From: Opitutia bacterium ISCC 52
GTDB taxonomy: Bacteria; Verrucomicrobiota; Verrucomicrobiia; Opitutales; UBA2995
DNA length: 64,000 bases
Direction: 5' to 3'
NCBI GenBank assembly: GCA_014529675.2
Contig: CP076040.1
Location: forward strand, 2,809,894-2,873,893
Shown: piece after piece, positions 25,093-34,232 of the stretch
Layout: the number at the start of each line of letters is the position of its first letter
Numbering within the stretch: position 1 is the stretch's first letter
The notes under the pieces: generated by a model
Seen by the model: the letters and a program-made list of their open reading frames with translations, nothing else
What the model was told of the DNA's origin: nothing
The model's database searches: none
Made by a program: the position numbers and the translations under genes

Positions 25093-26445
25093 TTATCCGT
25101 AAAGCTCCGACAAGTCCCCGGTGCTGTCGTTGAAGCCTCTATCGGTTACATCCATGCGGTTGAGCATGGTGAAGAGGAGGTTCGACATGGGTTTGTCTTT
25201 ATCGTCATCGCCTTCGTTGAAGATGTGATACTGATCGTGTTTGAAGCCCATATTGGATCCGCCCGCAAAAACGAGTGGGTAATTGTGATTGTTGTGGGTG
25301 CGGCTGTTGGACGTGCCCATGAGAACCATGGTGTTGTCCAACATGCAGCCTTCTCCTTCTGGTGTATGAGCCATCTTGCCAAGGAATCGGGCCAGACCAT
25401 CGATCAGGCATTTATTCCACTCACCTTGACGCGGGAATCCACCGGGTTTACCAGCTCCGTGAGCCAGCTCGTGTTGAGAGCCTAGACCGAGGGCTTTTGA
25501 AAATTGATTGGAGACGTTGCCGTTCATAGCACTCAGCATGTAAGTAGCAATCCGGGTCGAGTCGGTCTGGAAAGCCAGATACATGAGATCGTACATCGTA
25601 TCGATATATTCGATCGGTGCATCGGTAGAAACATCTAGATCCACACTCCCCTCTTGGACTTTGGGCTTGGGAATATCCAACCATTCCTGGCTACGAGCCA
25701 CACGCTGCTCAATATCGCGGACGGAGGTTAAATACTCGTCGTATTTTTCCCGGTCTTGTTTACCCAATTTCTTTCTCAGGCTCTGAGACTGATCCATGAC
25801 CTGATCGAGCATGCTGGCTTCGGTTCCCAAGCGTCGGCGATTTTCTTCAACCGTGTCCGTTCCGTCTCCAAAAAGGCGATCAAAAATCTGCTGAGGTTTA
25901 TCCAGCCCTGGAATCGGCTGACCGGACTGAGAAAACGATAAGGTCTTGGAACGAGTGGGCATTCCGATACCTCCATCACTGGAAAGCACTAGAGAAGAAA
26001 AGCGAGTCAGGTCTCCATGCTTCTCAGCCGCCAGCTGATCCATGGAAACCGTGTTTTTGAAATTCGCTCCACCAAAGCTGGCGCCGGTCAAAAAGATGTC
26101 TCCGGTATCGTGTCCACCGATATCGCGACCCGCTGGGTGAGATAGACCACCAATAACAGAAATGTGTTCGCGAAGCGGGTTTAACGCTTCCATCACCTTG
26201 GTGCAGCGGAAACTGTCTCCTTCGATCACTGGAAACCAACCCCAATCGCGATCTTCGTGATCGTTAGCCGGAACACTCGCTCCATAAGGAAAGAAAATAG
26301 TGCACAAGCGTTTTGGTAGGGTGCTCTTTGCGGTCGATGCCAAAGCGCTTCCACGCATGCAATCGAGAAAGGGTAAACTCATGGCCACACCCGTTGCACT
26401 ACGCAGGAAGGTACGGCGATTCATATGCCAGGATTTGGGTTTCAT
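25093..26445 (-). CDS. DUF1552 family protein, Tat-exported
   Basis: This is a 450-residue protein of the DUF1552 family, which is expanded in Planctomycetota and Verrucomicrobiota and has no firmly established activity. A twin-arginine signal is visible (M-N-R-R-T-F-L-R-S-A-T-G), and an alternative ATG seven codons in (26424) would place it at the very N-terminus. The body carries family blocks such as F-F-P-Y-G-A, G-G-H-D-T-G-D-I-F-L-T-G and the C-terminal M-G-T-S-N-S-R-T-H-N-N-H-N-Y-P. It is usually encoded next to a DUF1592/DUF1588/cytochrome c-like protein. That partner lies upstream at 26718-29144 on the same strand, separated by 272 bases that hold a hairpin. The pair probably acts together in the periplasm. 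Confidence 0.92.
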   Translation of the reverse strand: MKPKSWHMNRRTFLRSATGVAMSLPFLDCMRGSALASTAKSTLPKRLCTIFFPYGASVPANDHEDRDWGWFPVIEGDSFRCTKVMEALNPLREHISVIGGLSHPAGRDIGGHDTGDIFLTGASFGGANFKNTVSMDQLAAEKHGDLTRFSSLVLSSDGGIGMPTRSKTLSFSQSGQPIPGLDKPQQIFDRLFGDGTDTVEENRRRLGTEASMLDQVMDQSQSLRKKLGKQDREKYDEYLTSVRDIEQRVARSQEWLDIPKPKVQEGSVDLDVSTDAPIEYIDTMYDLMYLAFQTDSTRIATYMLSAMNGNVSNQFSKALGLGSQHELAHGAGKPGGFPRQGEWNKCLIDGLARFLGKMAHTPEGEGCMLDNTMVLMGTSNSRTHNNHNYPLVFAGGSNMGFKHDQYHIFNEGDDDKDKPMSNLLFTMLNRMDVTDRGFNDSTGDLSELYG

Positions 26446-26717
26446 GTCTTTTATTAGCTATTGTTTCTAAAAATTGAGATGTGATGAGTAGCAAGGCGCA
26501 AACGACAGTCTTGTGAGGGAGCGTAGATTCCTACGTGACCAAACAAGATGTCGTTTGGAACGCAGCTAATCGCGCATGTCGCTTTTAACCTTCGAATGGA
26601 CTCTCGAGAACAGCCAAGTATTGCTAACGAACTAACCTTATTTCTAGAAAGATTCATACGATCCAATTTCTAAATTTAAATATTCTGTCCATTCGACGGT
26701 GATTGAGACAATAGAGG
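26446..26717. other. Intercistronic spacer carrying a hairpin repeat
   Basis: The 272-base gap between the DUF1592 and DUF1552 genes contains the element at 26499-26557. No gene is recognisable here. Confidence 0.6.
26499..26557. repeat. Nested hairpin element, copy 2
   Basis: Outer arms CAAACGACAGTCTTGT (26499-26514) and ACAAGATGTCGTTTG (26543-26557) pair almost fully. Inside them CGTAG (26522-26526) pairs with CTACG (26531-26535). The region from 26515 aligns with 6338-6384, where the inner stem is CGCAC/GTGCG. Confidence 0.7.
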
Positions 26718-29144
26718 TTAGCGGGTAAGAAACAACTTGGACGTTACTATCGAATCGATCAAGTCGTCCAGCCGATAGTCATCCTTTTTAAAGTCTTTTG
26801 TCAGGTGATCAATTTGCTCGCGATCCGTAAATTCAAGCGACCTGCCGAGGGCGTAGGTGGTTAATTTCCGCACGAGAGCCTCTGCAAATTGGTCTTCTTT
26901 CTCAGATAAAAGATAGGCCTTTAAAGCTTCAGGACCTTGAATTTCATGTCCGTCCGGCATCACATCCGAGGCTTCAACGGCAGCTAACTCTTTCTTGTCA
27001 CGCGTTTGCCCCTTCTTCTCAGCCACCAAGCGAATGGCTTCTGAACGGAAGAGCCCCACAGCATCAAAATTCTCCAGCGGGATACCCCAGGGATCAATGT
27101 TTTTATGGCAATCACCGCAGGCAGGATCTAAACGGTGAATCTCCAATTGCTCCTTCAATGTCATCTGAGCGAATCCCGGAGTCTCAGGATCCAGCGATGG
27201 CACATTGGCTGGCGGTGGAGAAGGAGGATCATCGAGTAAACGTTCCAAGATCCACACCGCTCGATCAATCGGATGCGAATCCTCACCGGTGGAATTGCCG
27301 ACCAACATACTCGCCTGAGTAATTAAACCACCGCGACGATGCTCGGGAAGCAAAGGTACCCGAATCATAGCATTCCCCGTAACGCCCTCGATGCCATAGT
27401 GGTTAGCCAGGATCTCGTTGAGCATGGTAAAGTCAGAATCAAGGAAGTTAAGTGCCGAGAGATCATTGTAGAGAATCTCGGAAAAGAAGGCCTGCGATTC
27501 TTTCCGCATAGCTGGCACCACTCGCTCATTGAAGTCGGGGTAAAACTGCGGATTCACCGCCACCCGTTCCAAGGCCTGCAGATCCAACCATTGATCGGTA
27601 AACTGCTCAATGAAGCGTTTGGCCTGAGGAGCTCCTAACATGCGCTGTACCTGCTTCCTCAATACCGAGGCACGAAGGATCTTTTTATTTTTGGCCAACG
27701 ATAGAAGCTCATCGTCAGGCATCGAACTCCACAAGAAATAAGAAAGACGTGAAGCTACTTCATAACCATCCAACTTCCTACTCCCCTCTCCTTCCTCAAG
27801 AGGCTCGACCAGATAAATAAACTGAGGCGAGATGAGCACCATGGACAATGCCTGTCGCATAGCGTCAATGAAAATTGGATACACAGGACGCACTTCTTTG
27901 TAGAAAGACAGAATGTCGTTCACTTCACCTTTGGTTGGAGGTCGACGATAGGCCCGGGTCATAAAACGCTTCAGCACTTCCTTCGCGTAGGCGGTTTCGT
28001 TCTTTGGAACCTCGAGCCCTTTATACAAAATGTCGGTGTGATGCTTGGGTGGCCAACTATCAAATTCGTTCACGACCAAACTGACGGACTCAACGACCAA
28101 CCAGGGTTGTTCAGGATCAGGATCGTTCAATTCTCGATACTGCTCATTGATACGCAGGCGAAAGATGTCCATGGCTTCACCGCCATCGTCGTAGATGTTA
28201 TGCACATTCACCAGGAAGCCTGGAAAGTTGGGAGTCACGCTCAGCATGGGATAATGTTCGAGCCGGCCATGGAACGTGTAGAGTCCTGGTTCCTCGGCTG
28301 TATCCCAGATGTCGATGTCCTCCCCGACTGAACCACCTGTCACATAAGTGTCCGGCCGCAGACCTACCCGGACACGCATCCTCGGAGGACCTTTCCCCTC
28401 AGGAATCACCGCGTGGGCCTTTACCTTAACCGTCACAGGTCCTGTGGTCGGGTAATCCATCATGCGCAGCCAGAAGCTGTTACCCGGCTGAATGTTGCTG
28501 GTATTAACTACCGGATCAGGTCGATCGGCACGGCGGGGCGCATTGGTCGTAGTGAAAGCTTCGTAACGTTTGGGTTGCTCGCCATCGACCAGGGCAACAC
28601 TCAGACCATATTGGGCGGCCTTGAGGTAATACTCCAGTTGCATCGACGACATGCCCATAACGGAACCGTTATTTTGAAAGCCATCGTGACTGGCGGTTTC
28701 CGGCGGGAGGTTGGTCGCGTAATCCAACTCTACCCCGAGCAGGTCGGACATGGTGTTGTTGTATTCATAACGTGTCATTCTACGAAGCACACCGAGCCCA
28801 TTGGTAGAACGACGAATCTCGGAAGCTTCGGTCATTTCTTCCGTAATCCAGTCAACTAGCGTTCGACGTTCCTCATCACTCGGTTGAGCCTCATCCTCAG
28901 GCGGCATATCTCCGAGGTGGAGCAGATCCAGAATATCGTGCCAGGTTTCCCGATCGCGACCGCCTACAAAATCCAGGTCCAGGTTATCCACCCGCACATC
29001 GTTCTTCTGTTTGTCCGGTCCGTGGCAATCCACACAGTACTTGGTCAATAAAGGAGCCACTTCCTTTTCATAGGTAATCGTACGTGCCTCCAACAATGCA
29101 ACTGCAGTAAGGGAAATAAGACAACTTAGGGATATAACTTTCAT
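26718..29144 (-). CDS. DUF1592/DUF1588/DUF1587/DUF1595-type protein with cytochrome c motif
   Basis: This is an 808-residue secreted protein of the planctomycete/verrucomicrobial cytochrome c-like group. A signal peptide covers about 1-20. The N-terminal heme-binding motif C-V-D-C-H is at 37-41, inside Y-C-V-D-C-H-G-P-D. It is followed by the arrangement known for these proteins: DUF1587 (R-M-T-R-Y-E-Y-N-N-T near 126), a carbohydrate-binding-like module, DUF1595, DUF1592 (S-R-L-S-Y-F-L-W-S-S-M-P-D), DUF1588 and DUF1585. A second C-G-D-C-H sits at about 675-679, in D-P-A-C-G-D-C-H-K-N-I-D-P-W-G. The family co-occurs with DUF1552; its chemistry is not established, though a periplasmic redox role is inferred from the heme motif. 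It precedes DUF1552 on the same strand. Confidence 0.93.
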   Translation of the reverse strand: MKVISLSCLISLTAVALLEARTITYEKEVAPLLTKYCVDCHGPDKQKNDVRVDNLDLDFVGGRDRETWHDILDLLHLGDMPPEDEAQPSDEERRTLVDWITEEMTEASEIRRSTNGLGVLRRMTRYEYNNTMSDLLGVELDYATNLPPETASHDGFQNNGSVMGMSSMQLEYYLKAAQYGLSVALVDGEQPKRYEAFTTTNAPRRADRPDPVVNTSNIQPGNSFWLRMMDYPTTGPVTVKVKAHAVIPEGKGPPRMRVRVGLRPDTYVTGGSVGEDIDIWDTAEEPGLYTFHGRLEHYPMLSVTPNFPGFLVNVHNIYDDGGEAMDIFRLRINEQYRELNDPDPEQPWLVVESVSLVVNEFDSWPPKHHTDILYKGLEVPKNETAYAKEVLKRFMTRAYRRPPTKGEVNDILSFYKEVRPVYPIFIDAMRQALSMVLISPQFIYLVEPLEEGEGSRKLDGYEVASRLSYFLWSSMPDDELLSLAKNKKILRASVLRKQVQRMLGAPQAKRFIEQFTDQWLDLQALERVAVNPQFYPDFNERVVPAMRKESQAFFSEILYNDLSALNFLDSDFTMLNEILANHYGIEGVTGNAMIRVPLLPEHRRGGLITQASMLVGNSTGEDSHPIDRAVWILERLLDDPPSPPPANVPSLDPETPGFAQMTLKEQLEIHRLDPACGDCHKNIDPWGIPLENFDAVGLFRSEAIRLVAEKKGQTRDKKELAAVEASDVMPDGHEIQGPEALKAYLLSEKEDQFAEALVRKLTTYALGRSLEFTDREQIDHLTKDFKKDDYRLDDLIDSIVTSKLFLTR

Positions 29145-29386
29145 CAGTCGGGTAGACTTTGGGTAAATACCCCTTCACTTCTCTACGTTTCAGCGCTTGG
29201 GTCAATGAAGAATACCCAGAATTGGCGGGATTGGAAAACAAATGATTTTTCCACCTCAGAGGTTCAGGCATTCGTAAATGGCACCCTCGAGGGAAATGCA
29301 AATAACCCGCACTTCTTTCATTCTCTGGTTTTCAGGCAGGTCTTTTTCTGATTCTTTTAAGATCAATTCTTTCCATACATATCGTC

Positions 29387-31348
29387 ATGAACCATTGGGT
29401 ACGTCATTCTCTCACAACGCTGTTGTTAATTCTATCTGCATCGGCGTATGCGCAAAAAGCCCAGCATCCGCTGGACCCACTTCGCTGGGAGGAGTATTGG
29501 ACCGTATCAAAATCGCTCCATGAAGCGGGACACTATGACAAAGATACCATCCTATCCTCGATCAATTTGCTGGAACCGAAAAAGGACGTTGTATTGAAGT
29601 GGAAACCTGGCAAATCGATTCCTCGATCAGCCATGGTCATCGTACGCAAAGAGGAGAAAACCTATAGAGCCATTGTTGATCTTAATAAGGCAGCCGTTAC
29701 CGAATGGACTTTATTGGAACGTATCCAACCCATGTGGAATGGGTCGGACTACGGTTCGATGGAGGATAAACTGATGGAACACCCAGAAGTTGTTGCCGCC
29801 CTGGAAAGACGGGGATACAGCGACTTAACTTTCATCAGCTCGTCGACCCTGCCCTTGGGGCCCATGGGCATTAAGGAGGAGGAAGGTCGCCGTATTGGTC
29901 ACGCTGTGTTTTTTGAATATCGCGGGGAACGTACTGGCTGGCATCGTGAGATCGATGGTCTGGTCGCAGTGGTTGATTTAAATTCTGAAGAGATACTTCG
30001 CGTGGATGACGAGGGAGCGGTACCGACACCCGATATATCCATGGATTATGACCGAGGCAGCATCGGTAAGGCCAGGGAAGTTCCGGGGCCAATCTTTATT
30101 CAGCAACCGCTTGGGCCTGGATTTAAAATCGATGGTCACATTATCGAATGGCAGAACTGGAGATTTCACGTAAGGCCCGATGTACGCCTGGGTATGATCC
30201 TATCCGATGTCACTTACCAAGACGGGGATGATATGCGAAAGGTCATGTATCAGGGGAGTTTGTCCGAGATCTTTGTTCCTTACATGGATCCCGCGATAGG
30301 ATGGTATAACAAGAACTATATCGACTCCGGCGAATACACAGACTCGGGGCTCGTAAAGCCTATGATTGCCGATGTCGACTGCCCGCCTCACACCCATTAC
30401 ATGGACGCCACATTTGCGGACAATCAGGGACGTCCCCAGTTACACAACCGGATGATTGGTATCTTCGAACGCGAACCGGGAGATCCTTCCTGGCGACATT
30501 ATAAAGGCCCTGAAGAAGGGGGTCCGGTTGGACGAGTCAAAAGAGACTTGGTTGTCCGAACTGCAGCGGTGTTGGCAAACTACGACTATATCTTTGATTG
30601 GGTCTTCCAGCAGGATGGTTCAATCGTTGTAAAGGTGGGGGCTACTGGGATGGTAGCTGTTAAGCAAGTGGCTGAGAAGACAGTTCATGAATCGATCAAT
30701 GGAGATCCCGATGCCTACGGTCGCATAATTGATGAACGGGTGGTTGGGGTGAATCACGATCATTACTTTAATTTCCGGCTCGATCTGGACGTGGACGGTA
30801 CGGACAACAGCCTTTCCGTTGACAAACTGAGAATCCAACGCCTGCCGGATGATCATTCTCGACGCAGTGTGTGGACCGCTCAATCCCACATCGCCCAAAC
30901 GGAATCGCAAGCCAAGATGAATATCAATCTGGAGAAGCCAGCCATGTGGCGCTTCATGAGTGCCACACGCGAAAACAAGGTGGGACACCCTACCAGTTAT
31001 CGCATCAAACCGGGTATGACCGGTGCAGCTTTGATTAGTGAAGACGATTCCCCCCGGAAACGAGCAGGCTTTATCAATCATCATTTGTGGGTAACACCCT
31101 ATGAACAGGACGAATTGTACGCCGCAGGTGAGTTCCCTACCCTGAGCACTCCAGGGATGGGCCTTTCTATGTGGACTATGGACGACCGTGCGATAGCCAA
31201 CACCGATATTGTGGCCTGGTATACCGTTGGCATGCATCATGTCGTCCGCTCCGAAGATTGGCCGGTCATGCCGGTTGCCTGGCACTCGTTTGAGATTCGT
31301 CCGTTTGACTTTTTTGATAAAAATCCGGCGCTGGACCTGCCGAAGTAA
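29387..31348 (+). CDS. Copper amine oxidase (topaquinone type)
   Basis: This 653-residue secreted enzyme oxidises primary amines to aldehydes with release of ammonia and hydrogen peroxide. The Sec signal peptide is MNHWVRHSLTTLLLILSASA. The topaquinone precursor is Tyr399 in A-N-Y-D-Y. The copper ligands are His457 and His459 in N-H-D-H-Y-F and His633 in A-W-H-S-F-E. The catalytic Asp lies in Y-I-D-S-G-E-Y, and the Y-M-D-P-A-I-G-W-Y stretch before it matches the family. All key residues are present, so it should be active. It is divergent from the DUF1592 gene across a 240-base spacer. The physiological amine is unknown. Confidence 0.94.
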   Translation: MNHWVRHSLTTLLLILSASAYAQKAQHPLDPLRWEEYWTVSKSLHEAGHYDKDTILSSINLLEPKKDVVLKWKPGKSIPRSAMVIVRKEEKTYRAIVDLNKAAVTEWTLLERIQPMWNGSDYGSMEDKLMEHPEVVAALERRGYSDLTFISSSTLPLGPMGIKEEEGRRIGHAVFFEYRGERTGWHREIDGLVAVVDLNSEEILRVDDEGAVPTPDISMDYDRGSIGKAREVPGPIFIQQPLGPGFKIDGHIIEWQNWRFHVRPDVRLGMILSDVTYQDGDDMRKVMYQGSLSEIFVPYMDPAIGWYNKNYIDSGEYTDSGLVKPMIADVDCPPHTHYMDATFADNQGRPQLHNRMIGIFEREPGDPSWRHYKGPEEGGPVGRVKRDLVVRTAAVLANYDYIFDWVFQQDGSIVVKVGATGMVAVKQVAEKTVHESINGDPDAYGRIIDERVVGVNHDHYFNFRLDLDVDGTDNSLSVDKLRIQRLPDDHSRRSVWTAQSHIAQTESQAKMNINLEKPAMWRFMSATRENKVGHPTSYRIKPGMTGAALISEDDSPRKRAGFINHHLWVTPYEQDELYAAGEFPTLSTPGMGLSMWTMDDRAIANTDIVAWYTVGMHHVVRSEDWPVMPVAWHSFEIRPFDFFDKNPALDLPK

Positions 31349-31648
31349 GGAGTAGTAATTACCGTATAGGTTATTAGAAATTTTGTAGGACTAGTTGATA
31401 GCAACTCAGCCTCGATGAGATCCGGAAACGAATAAAAAGGCATCGATGCAAGCATCGAGCCCTACGTATTAAATGGGATTCTACTGAGATTGCCCTGCAA
31501 CGAGCGATCGCGGCGTTACCGATGAGCAAAGCGAAGACACATCTACAAGCCAAGCGCAGTTTCGACGTAAGAGTTGCAAAGCTGTTGATTGGCGTTCCCA
31601 GGTATTTGCTGGTTGATCTGTCTTCACGCTCTTTCCACACTGGGGCCA
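31349..31648. other. Intergenic region with palindrome, no gene seen
   Basis: The 300-base spacer holds a 16-base palindrome-type hairpin (31443-31458). A 64-codon plus-strand frame (31522-31716) overlaps the sulfatase start and has no recognisable features. The promoter of the sulfatase should be here. Confidence 0.5.
31443..31458. repeat. Short palindromic hairpin
   Basis: TCGATGC and GCATCGA pair perfectly around AA. The surrounding GGCATCGATGCAAGCATCGA suggests a member of a small palindromic intergenic family. It is similar in size and loop to the hairpin at 22126. Confidence 0.5.
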
Positions 31649-33142
31649 ATGAATTCTATTCGATCTACCCTATTGTTCCTTTGTTTTCTATTTGTTGCAT
31701 CCTGGTCCCAGGCTGAAGCGCCCAATATCATCCTAATGATGGGTGATGATCACGGCTGGGATGAGGTAGCTTATAATGGGCATCCACATTTGAAAACTCC
31801 GGTTCTGGATGAAATGGCAGCAACGGGGCTACGTCTGGATCGGTTTTACTCAGGACACCCTTCCTGTTCACCGACACGTGGCAGTTTCTTAACCGGGCGT
31901 CATCCGAATCGTTATGGTACCTTTAGCCCAAACTGGTCGATGAGACCGGAGGAGATCACCATTGGCCATCTCATGAAACAAGCCGGGTATCGGACCGGAC
32001 ATTTTGGGAAGTGGCACGTGGGACCAGTAAAGAAAGCGTCCCCCACGAGTCCCGGAGCGATGGGATTCGATGAGTGGTTGTCGCACGACAATTTTTTCGA
32101 ACTGGATCCAGTCTTGGTTCGCAACGGTGGAAAGCCTAAGAAGTATCCGGGAGAAAGCTCGGAGATCGTGATCGATGAAACCATTCGCTTCATCGGGGAT
32201 GCGCAAAAGAAGAAACAACCATTCATGGCCGTGGTATGGTTTGGTTCTCCACATGAACCCTACATGGGGCTTCCAGAGGACCTGGCATTGTATGATGACC
32301 TACCGCAAAAATACGCGAAAAAGAAGGTCAAACTAACCAGCGTCGAAACGGGCCAATCGTCGACTCAGATTTTACGCGATGTGCTGCAAGTGCGTTATGC
32401 CGAGATAACAGCCATGGACCGGGCTATTGGCAAACTTCGGGATCACCTCGAGAATGAAGGTCTACGCGACAACACCATCGTATTTTATTGCGGCGACAAT
32501 GGTGTACCTTCAAGCGGCAATGGTGCAACCAATCCTTTCCGAGCACTCAAGGGCTCGGTCTATGAAGGTGGCGTCCGCGTACCCGGCGTACTCGAGTGGC
32601 CGGCCATGATATCCCAACCTCGTAGTTCTGATCTGAATACCGTTACCAGTGACCTACTCCCTACCCTGGCAGAGCTAGTTGGCCAACCCTTACCCGATCG
32701 ACCTATAGATGGCGTAAGCCTAACTCCGCTGCTAAGCGGCGAAATGAAGGAACGCCCGTCACCAATCATGTTTTGGAATTTCGACACAGGCCCGGAAGAG
32801 GCCAACAGCGACAAACCCTACATTGATCCCAAGCTCCAGGAAGGCACTACCCCACTCATAAAAATGATGGCCGGCAAATACACGCGCACCTTCCGTAACT
32901 ATCATCATTCAGAAATAAAGGACACCGATTACAATGGATCCCGCACTCTCCTTCATGAGCGCTACAAACTGGTGATCGATGGAGAGAAGGACAATGGAGT
33001 TGAACTCTTCGATGTAGTCAGAGATCCCTATGAGACTACCAATCTGGCAGAAGAATTACCGGCCATCACCGCTAGCTTACAGGATCAAATGAAGAACTGG
33101 CAGGACTCGGTAATCAACAGCCTGACAGCGGCTGACTATTAA
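31649..33142 (+). CDS. Secreted S1-family sulfatase
   Basis: This is a 497-residue sulfatase. The ATG at 31649 is chosen over one at 31589 because it starts a proper signal peptide (MNSIRSTLLFLCFLFVASWS). The metal ligands Asp33-Asp34 sit in M-M-G-D-D-H-G-W. The maturation motif is C-S-P-T-R, with Cys73 the formylglycine precursor. G-K-W-H and C-G-D-N-G complete the active site. The C-terminal F-D-V-V-R-D-P-Y-E-T-T-N-L is the usual sulfatase ending. It hydrolyses sulfate esters outside the cytoplasm; the substrate is unknown. It follows the copper amine oxidase on the same strand but after 300 bases, so a separate transcript is likely. Confidence 0.93.
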   Translation: MNSIRSTLLFLCFLFVASWSQAEAPNIILMMGDDHGWDEVAYNGHPHLKTPVLDEMAATGLRLDRFYSGHPSCSPTRGSFLTGRHPNRYGTFSPNWSMRPEEITIGHLMKQAGYRTGHFGKWHVGPVKKASPTSPGAMGFDEWLSHDNFFELDPVLVRNGGKPKKYPGESSEIVIDETIRFIGDAQKKKQPFMAVVWFGSPHEPYMGLPEDLALYDDLPQKYAKKKVKLTSVETGQSSTQILRDVLQVRYAEITAMDRAIGKLRDHLENEGLRDNTIVFYCGDNGVPSSGNGATNPFRALKGSVYEGGVRVPGVLEWPAMISQPRSSDLNTVTSDLLPTLAELVGQPLPDRPIDGVSLTPLLSGEMKERPSPIMFWNFDTGPEEANSDKPYIDPKLQEGTTPLIKMMAGKYTRTFRNYHHSEIKDTDYNGSRTLLHERYKLVIDGEKDNGVELFDVVRDPYETTNLAEELPAITASLQDQMKNWQDSVINSLTAADY

Positions 33143-33181
33143 GGAGAAGGAGGAAGCGAGAAGAACTCACTAATGGGATGG

Positions 33182-34045
33182 TTAATTCACACTATCCGGA
33201 TCTTCGCTATCGATCACTTCAACCTCGCCTATCTTCACATTCGCTTCTTCATTAAAGCGTTTTGTGATGAGGCCCTTCATGTTTTGGCCGTAATAATCGC
33301 CTGCTACTTCATTCATCTGCCCAATGGCTGCGGTAAATGACTGTCCTAACGCTCGCATGCTGTACCGTGTTCTCCATAGCATAACCGTCTCACCTTCCTT
33401 AAGCTTCTGATAATCATAGGCCATGAGGATAATGAAATAGCGTTCCTCATCGATCATGCGTTTTAGCTGCTCTTCCTCGTAGCGACTTCCAATCAAATCA
33501 AAAGCTTCTTCCATCCCAAGTAGTTGAGATTTGTAGTAAGCGTTTCCTTCATTGGCCTCAGAAATAGAAAGCGAGGCGTTGTAGTTAAACTCCAACTCGG
33601 AGGAGATATTACTGGGATTATCAAATGCGATGCTTTTGTCAGGTGTGAGGCCACCCATATCATCGAGTGAAGTGTAACCGTGCAGGTCCTGCAGGGAATC
33701 CTCAGCTGGTCGCGTTCTTCCCCAGTGAACAACGATAAGCAGATCCGTATTCTCAGGGTCAGGGTCCGGGATAAAATTGTTTTTGCCCAGGTTTAGAGCG
33801 ACGTCCTGGACGATATCATTAAAGGAAAGATCTTCCATCGATGGATCTGATACTGACCCTGGGTGATAATTACCCTTCAAAAACCTATAAGTCAGGATTT
33901 TCTTATCCGGATCTCTAGCACGCTCTTTGGTGAACTCATCCCAGGCTTCAGCTCGAACAGAGACGCGATTGACGGCCAACAAACCGGTGGTGGCGAGGCA
34001 TAGGAACAGGAAATAAGTGAAGGCAGTTCTTATATTAAGGGACAT
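33182..34045 (-). CDS. Secreted protein of unknown family, paralogue A
   Basis: I do not recognise this 287-residue protein. The ATG at 34045 gives a signal peptide (MSLNIRTAFTYFLFLCLATT), and a longer start at 34126 is unlikely. Shared with the gene at 34233 are L-L-I-V-V-H, E-F-N-Y-N-A-S-L-S, L-L-G-M-E-x-A-F, E-E-R-Y-F, Y-D-x-Q-K-L-x-x-G-E, L-W-R-T-R-Y, and a C-terminal G-E-V-E-V-I-D. Both end within a few residues of the same point. There is no metal or catalytic motif that I can name; the exported, mixed alpha/beta pattern suggests a periplasmic or outer-membrane-associated role. Tandem duplication, possibly cotranscribed with paralogue B. Confidence 0.7.
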   Translation of the reverse strand: MSLNIRTAFTYFLFLCLATTGLLAVNRVSVRAEAWDEFTKERARDPDKKILTYRFLKGNYHPGSVSDPSMEDLSFNDIVQDVALNLGKNNFIPDPDPENTDLLIVVHWGRTRPAEDSLQDLHGYTSLDDMGGLTPDKSIAFDNPSNISSELEFNYNASLSISEANEGNAYYKSQLLGMEEAFDLIGSRYEEEQLKRMIDEERYFIILMAYDYQKLKEGETVMLWRTRYSMRALGQSFTAAIGQMNEVAGDYYGQNMKGLITKRFNEEANVKIGEVEVIDSEDPDSVN

Positions 34046-34232
34046 GATAATAAAAATAACGGAGGTTTGTAAAAGAGGGTTACATACAAGAGAGACAACA
34101 CCAAGGACTTCAGGATCCCTCCACAATTTTCAAAAGGAATCTAAACAAAACTGGCCTATTCTCAAGCTCTGATTGAATCACATCCCACGGCCATTCATAT
34201 ACAAGATTTAGCTGTGTATGGACTGATCTAAA

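Noticed and set aside
30620-31285. A 221-codon minus-strand frame opposite the copper amine oxidase
   Set aside because: It is a shadow of the oxidase, whose copper and topaquinone motifs are clear.
31589-31648. Longer start for the sulfatase at 31649
   Set aside because: It adds a Cys/Leu-rich segment before a complete signal peptide.
31522-31716. A 64-codon plus-strand frame before the sulfatase at 31649
   Set aside because: It overlaps the sulfatase start in another frame and has no recognisable content.
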